From NCBI RefSeq assembly GCF_016862395.1, contig NZ_BOMW01000023.1:62001-126000 (forward strand): a DNA stretch of 64,000 bases. The letters are read 5' to 3'. Positions 60,325 through 64,000 of the stretch are shown piece by piece (position 1 is the stretch's first letter; each line of letters starts with the position of its first letter). The position numbers were made by a program, and so were the translations under genes. This stretch comes from Actinoplanes siamensis (GTDB lineage Bacteria; Actinomycetota; Actinomycetes; Mycobacteriales; Micromonosporaceae). Under the pieces are notes generated by a model, which worked only from the letters and a program-made list of their open reading frames with translations, had not been told where the DNA came from and did not search any database.

Positions 60325-61350
60325 ATGACGCGTGCGGCGTACTACCTCGGCGAACGCACCTTCGCCGTCCGCGAGTCCGAGCCCGTGCCGCCGGGGCCCG
60401 GTGAGGTGCGCATCGACGTCGCCTACACCGGTATCTGCGGCACCGACCTGCACATCCTGCACGGCGCGATGGATCACCGGGTCCGGACGCCGGGCGTCAT
60501 CGGACACGAGATGTCGGGCCGGATCGCCGAGCTCGGCCAGGACGTGGCGGGCCTCAGCGTCGGCGATCCGGTGACCGTGATGCCGCTGGAGTGGTGCGGC
60601 CGGTGCCCGGCCTGCCGGACCGGGAACAGCCACATCTGCCATCGCCTCAACTTCGTCGGCATCGACTCGACCGGGTCGATGCAGCGCTCGTGGACCGTGT
60701 CGACCCGCATCGTCGTGCCATTGCCCGCGGGGCTGCCGCTGCGGCATGCCGCGCTCATCGAGCCGACCGCCGTGGCGGTGCACGACGTGCGGCGGTCCCG
60801 GCTCACCGCAGGCGAGCACGCGGTCGTCATCGGGGCCGGGCCGGTCGGGCTGCTCATCGGCAAGGTGGCCCAGGCCGCCGGCGCCTCGGTGACCGTCGTG
60901 GAGCTCGACCCCCGTCGCCGCTCGGTCGCCGAGCGCATCGGCCTGAGCGCTGTCGACCCGGCCGCGGTCGACCTCCCCGCGCTGGTCCAGGACACGACGG
61001 ACGGCGCCGGGGCCGAGGTGGTGTTCGAGGTCTCCGGCTCGGCCGCCGGCGTGCGGACCGCGACGGACCTGCTCGCCGTGCGCGGCCGGCTGGTCGTGGT
61101 GGCGATCCACCCGGCCCCGCGCGAGGTCGACCTGCACCGGGTCTTCTGGCGCGAGCTGGAGATGATCGGCGTGCGCGTCTATCAGCGCGAGGACTACGTG
61201 GAGGCCGCCCGCCTGGTTCACCAGGGGCTCGTGCCGGCCGATGCGCTCATCTCGCGCGTCGTACCGCTCGACGACGTCGCCGAGGCGTTCGCCGCGCTGG
61301 AGTCCGGCGGCGACGTCAAGGTGCTGCTCGACTGCGGAGGCGAGGCATGA
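60325..61350 (+). CDS. Zinc-dependent medium-chain alcohol dehydrogenase
   Basis: This 341-residue MDR-family enzyme has the catalytic zinc ligands in GICGTDLHILHG and GHEMSG. The structural zinc cysteines are in CGRCPACRTGNSHIC, and the Rossmann NAD motif is VVIGAGPVGLLIGK (~170) with an acidic residue after strand 2 (VVELDP), which favours NAD. Polyol/sugar dehydrogenases and L-threonine dehydrogenase share this layout. In this locus it is the best candidate for the first oxidation (L-fucose to L-fuconolactone) or a related sugar oxidation; that is inference. GAGGAG precedes the ATG, and the stop overlaps the SDR start. Confidence 0.88.
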   Translation: MTRAAYYLGERTFAVRESEPVPPGPGEVRIDVAYTGICGTDLHILHGAMDHRVRTPGVIGHEMSGRIAELGQDVAGLSVGDPVTVMPLEWCGRCPACRTGNSHICHRLNFVGIDSTGSMQRSWTVSTRIVVPLPAGLPLRHAALIEPTAVAVHDVRRSRLTAGEHAVVIGAGPVGLLIGKVAQAAGASVTVVELDPRRRSVAERIGLSAVDPAAVDLPALVQDTTDGAGAEVVFEVSGSAAGVRTATDLLAVRGRLVVVAIHPAPREVDLHRVFWRELEMIGVRVYQREDYVEAARLVHQGLVPADALISRVVPLDDVAEAFAALESGGDVKVLLDCGGEA

Positions 61351-62108
61351 ACCCGTTCGACCTGTCCGGACGGCTGGCCGTGGTGACCGGAAGCCGGCGC
61401 GGCATCGGGCTGGCGATGGCCGAGGCGCTCGCCGCGGCCGGCGCGGACATCATCGGTGTCAGCGCCTCGCTGGAGCCCAGCGGCAGCGAGGCCGAAGCGC
61501 GGGTCGCAGCCCAGGGCCGGACCTTCACCCCGATCAGGGCGGATCTGGCGGACCGGGCCGGCGTCCGCGAACTCGCCGCCCGGCTGCGTGACCACAACCC
61601 CCCGGTGGACATCCTGGTCAACAACGCCGGGACGATCCGCCGCGCCCCGGCGGCCGAGCACCCCGACGAGGACTGGAACCACGTGCTGGAGGTCGACCTC
61701 TCATCCCAGTTCGTACTCGCCCGCGAGGTCGGGCGGACCATGCTGCGGCAGGGCGCGGGGCGCATCATCTTCACCGCGTCGATGCTGAGCTTCCAAGGCG
61801 GCATCACCGTGCCCGGCTATGCCGCCGCCAAGTCCGGCATCGCCGGCCTGACCCGTGCCCTGGCCAACGAGTGGGCCGGGCGCGGCGTGAACGTCAACGC
61901 CATCGCACCCGGCTACATCGCCACCGACAACACGCGCGCCCTGCAGGACAACCCCGAGCGGAGCCGGGCGATCCTCGACCGGATCCCCGCCGGGCGCTGG
62001 GGTGAGCCCGCCGACCTCGGCGGGGTCACGGTGTTCCTGGCCTCGGACGCCGCTCGCTACGTCCACGGCGCCGTCATTCCGGTCGACGGGGGCTGGCTGG
62101 CCCGCTGA
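61347..62108 (+). CDS. KduD-like SDR, candidate 2-keto-3-deoxy-L-fuconate dehydrogenase
   Basis: This 253-residue classical SDR has the cofactor motif VTGSRRGIGLAMA, ILVNNAGTIRR, the catalytic Ser in IFTASMLSFQGG, Tyr-Lys in GYAAAKSGI, and the SDR ending VHGAVIPVDGGW. The sequence style is that of 2-deoxy-D-gluconate 3-dehydrogenase (KduD). In the non-phosphorylated fucose route an SDR oxidises 2-keto-3-deoxy-L-fuconate at C4, which suits this gene's position. The hydrolase that would finish the route is not in the window. A hairpin follows. Confidence 0.88.
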   Translation: MNPFDLSGRLAVVTGSRRGIGLAMAEALAAAGADIIGVSASLEPSGSEAEARVAAQGRTFTPIRADLADRAGVRELAARLRDHNPPVDILVNNAGTIRRAPAAEHPDEDWNHVLEVDLSSQFVLAREVGRTMLRQGAGRIIFTASMLSFQGGITVPGYAAAKSGIAGLTRALANEWAGRGVNVNAIAPGYIATDNTRALQDNPERSRAILDRIPAGRWGEPADLGGVTVFLASDAARYVHGAVIPVDGGWLAR

Positions 62109-62123
62109 GCCGATTACGGGCAC

Positions 62124-62158
62124 GGCCCCGGCTCCCACCGCGAACCGGGGGCGGGGCC
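62124..62158 (+). terminator. Hairpin ending the catabolic locus
   Basis: GGCCCCG pairs with CGGGGCC (7 base pairs, 21-base loop that could also fold partly), 16 bases after the SDR stop. The sequence is GC-rich without a U tract. Confidence 0.4.
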
Positions 62159-62369
62159 GGGGAAGCCCCCGGCTGTCAGCGTTCTCGCGATCACTTGAAG
62201 CGGCCGACCCTACTGCGGTGCCGGTGTCGTCGTCACGTTCCGTCTCGGGTGGTCAACGCGACGCGGTCACCAGTGGGCGACCCACACCACCACAATTCGT
62301 GATTTTTGTCATGCGAAGCCGGCAGTCTTCACCGGGCTGATCTTTGGCCGATGGAAGGACGTGTCGTTC

Positions 62370-63977
62370 ATGAAGTTGCACGCCGTGCTGAAGCGTATGC
62401 CTATCAGCAGCGCCTTGCGCGCCGCATTCAACCTGGTCATAGCCTTGTTCTTGATATCGGCAGGACTCGCGGTGTTCTTCCTGTACCGGGCCACCAGCCA
62501 GGTCGGCGATCTCGCCAAGAGCGGCGTTCCGGCGATGCAGGTGGCAGGCGACATCAGCGGCCTGATGAACAAATACCGCAAGGAGCAGTGGGAGTACATC
62601 GCGCTGCCGGCCAACGACCTCGACAGCCGCAAGGACAGCGTCGACGCGATGGCCGAGGAGGACGCCGACATGCGCGGCCTGTTCGCCGACTACCGCGCCT
62701 TGTCGACCAGCGCCGAGACCCGGGCTGTCCTCGACCGTTTCGAGAGCCACTGGGACCAATACGTCAAAGCCACGTCGGCGGAGGTGGAACTCGCGGATGC
62801 CGGTGACCTGGTCGCGGCGCGGGAGACCTTCGACTCCGGTGCCGGCGACGAGCAGTGGGACGGCCTCAAGGAGAGCCTGGCTGCGCTCGGCGACCAGCAC
62901 ACTGCCGAGTCGCAAGCGACCAGCAAATCCGCCGACCGGCAGGCGATCGTCGCGTTCGGCGCCCTGGTGGCGCTGCTGGCCGCCGCCGTGTTCCTCGCTC
63001 TGGTCGTACGCCGGACGCTGACCCGGCGCATCACCGACGGCCTGGAACAGCTACACACCGCGGCCCGCGGCATTGCCCGTGGTGAACTCGGTCAGCGGGT
63101 TCGCGTCGAAGCGCAGGACGAGGTGGCCCGGGTAGCGGCCGCATTCGACGACATGGTCGCGTATCTGACGGCCAAGGCGGAGATCTCGCAGCGGATGGCG
63201 ACCGGCGACCTGGCCGTGTCGGCCCCGGCCGAGTCTACCGACGACCGGCTCGGCGTCGCCTTCACCGAGATGATCGAGAACTTGAACGACTCGATCCGCC
63301 ACGTGCACCGCTCGGTTGCCGACCTCGACAGCGCCTCGGCGGCGTTGGACGGAGCCTCCGGCGAGATCCGCTCGGCCGCGGCAGAAGTGGTCAGCAACGC
63401 TGAACGGCAGGTGGACCTGATCTCCGTGGCGCAGCAGGCGGCTCACGAGACCTCCACGCACGTCGACGAGGGCGTCGACACGGTGAGCAACCTGAACCGG
63501 GTGATGCGCGACCTGGACACCAAGGCCGCTCGCATCGGTGGCATCGTCGAGGCGATCACCCGCATCGCCGGACAGACGAACCTGTTGGCACTCAACGCGG
63601 CGATCGAGGCTGCTCGGGCCGGTACGCAGGGCGCCGGCTTCGCGGTGGTCGCCGGCGAGGTACGCAGTCTGGCCGAGGAAAGCGGCGAGGCGGCTCAGAC
63701 CATCGCCGCGCTGGTCGCCGAGATCCAGCAGACCAGCGCGGAGGCGGTCACGGTCGTCGACGAGCAGGCACGCGGCGTCTTCGAACGGATCGCCGGGGGC
63801 ACCGCCGAACTGCATTCCGCTCTCGACGCGGTGGGCTCGTTCGCCGGGGCCAACAAGGACTCCACCGAGCGGATGGCGGTGGCGAGCTCGACGGCCGCGG
63901 ACCAGGTACGCCAGCTGACCGCCACCGCGGCCGGACTGCGAGATGTAGCGGGACGGTTCACCGTACGCGGAGATTGA
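62370..63977 (+). CDS. Methyl-accepting chemotaxis protein
   Basis: This chemoreceptor has 535 residues from the ATG at 62370, which has AAGGA ten bases upstream; the in-frame GTG at 62361 is too close to that site. TM1 (~20-42) precedes a four-helix-bundle-like extracytoplasmic region. TM2 (~190-212) follows, then a HAMP domain and the signalling coiled coil with [20 protein letters not shown] at the tip. Its sensor half differs from the receptor at 5.5 kb. It stands alone, with no che genes nearby. An AT-richer stretch at 62290-62310 upstream may hold its promoter. Confidence 0.95.
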   Translation: MKLHAVLKRMPISSALRAAFNLVIALFLISAGLAVFFLYRATSQVGDLAKSGVPAMQVAGDISGLMNKYRKEQWEYIALPANDLDSRKDSVDAMAEEDADMRGLFADYRALSTSAETRAVLDRFESHWDQYVKATSAEVELADAGDLVAARETFDSGAGDEQWDGLKESLAALGDQHTAESQATSKSADRQAIVAFGALVALLAAAVFLALVVRRTLTRRITDGLEQLHTAARGIARGELGQRVRVEAQDEVARVAAAFDDMVAYLTAKAEISQRMATGDLAVSAPAESTDDRLGVAFTEMIENLNDSIRHVHRSVADLDSASAALDGASGEIRSAAAEVVSNAERQVDLISVAQQAAHETSTHVDEGVDTVSNLNRVMRDLDTKAARIGGIVEAITRIAGQTNLLALNAAIEAARAGTQGAGFAVVAGEVRSLAEESGEAAQTIAALVAEIQQTSAEAVTVVDEQARGVFERIAGGTAELHSALDAVGSFAGANKDSTERMAVASSTAADQVRQLTATAAGLRDVAGRFTVRGD

Positions 63978-64000
63978 GCCCGAACCCCCTCGGACACCAA

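Overview
The window is high-GC actinobacterial DNA. Codon third positions are strongly GC-rich, GTG and TTG starts are common, and many genes overlap by 4 bases (ATGA/GTGA). The gene content fits Micromonosporaceae, probably an Actinoplanes-like organism: a CU044_2847/Trypco1 protein, a PF04672-type methyltransferase, a secreted GH54 enzyme, several STAS/PP2C regulators and methyl-accepting chemotaxis proteins. No tRNA, rRNA, CRISPR array or intact insertion sequence is visible.

Layout. 1-2.9 kb: a DUF389 membrane protein cut by the window edge, then a Trk/Ktr potassium uptake pair. 2.9-4.6 kb: a secreted GH54 alpha-L-arabinofuranosidase with two LacI-type operator-like palindromes and a strong terminator. 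4.6-10.1 kb: a STAS-HATPase fusion, a chemoreceptor, an EEP-family phosphatase/nuclease and a PAF-acetylhydrolase-like membrane hydrolase. 10.1-22.3 kb: a giant secreted RHS/YD-repeat polymorphic toxin of 3866 residues with nested LamG/ricin modules, a Hint domain and a nuclease tip. Its SUKH immunity gene is coupled to its stop codon. 22.5-27.9 kb: an O-methyltransferase, a coupled pair of paralogous two-TM proteins of unknown family, an aminoglycoside-phosphotransferase-fold kinase and a PCD-like/VOC fusion. 28-33.3 kb: a NarL-type two-component system, a trypsin-like protease, an OmpR-type two-component system and a TetR regulator. 33.9-40.1 kb: a membrane protein, a caspase-like protease divergent from a CHAT protease 42 bases away, a TPR protein and a methyltransferase. 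40.1-53.3 kb: mixed metabolic and regulatory genes, including a Trypco1 protein, a frameshifted methyltransferase, a GH130-like/SpoIIE-phosphatase/STAS operon, an EamA/LysR divergent pair and a metallophosphoesterase. 53.7-62.1 kb: a catabolic locus for L-fucose or a related sugar acid, with its own FadR-type GntR regulator. 62.3-64 kb: a second chemoreceptor.

How the genes work together. The clearest pathway is the fucose-type cluster. An ABC importer (binding lipoprotein, dual ATPase, permease) is co-transcribed with an enolase-superfamily dehydratase that keeps every catalytic residue of L-fuconate dehydratase, and with a fuconolactonase-like amidohydrolase. After a divergent GntR gene come a zinc alcohol dehydrogenase and an SDR that could supply the two oxidation steps. 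The palindrome ACATCWGATGT, or a near match, occurs twice upstream of the importer and once in the gntR/dehydrogenase gap, which marks a likely local regulon.

The best candidates for something undescribed are the head-to-head caspase-like/CHAT protease pair with its TPR and methyltransferase neighbours, the coupled paralogous two-TM pair at 24.0-25.8 kb, and the operon joining a GH130-like enzyme to a PP2C/STAS partner-switching module. All functional statements come from reading motifs by eye; no database search was run.
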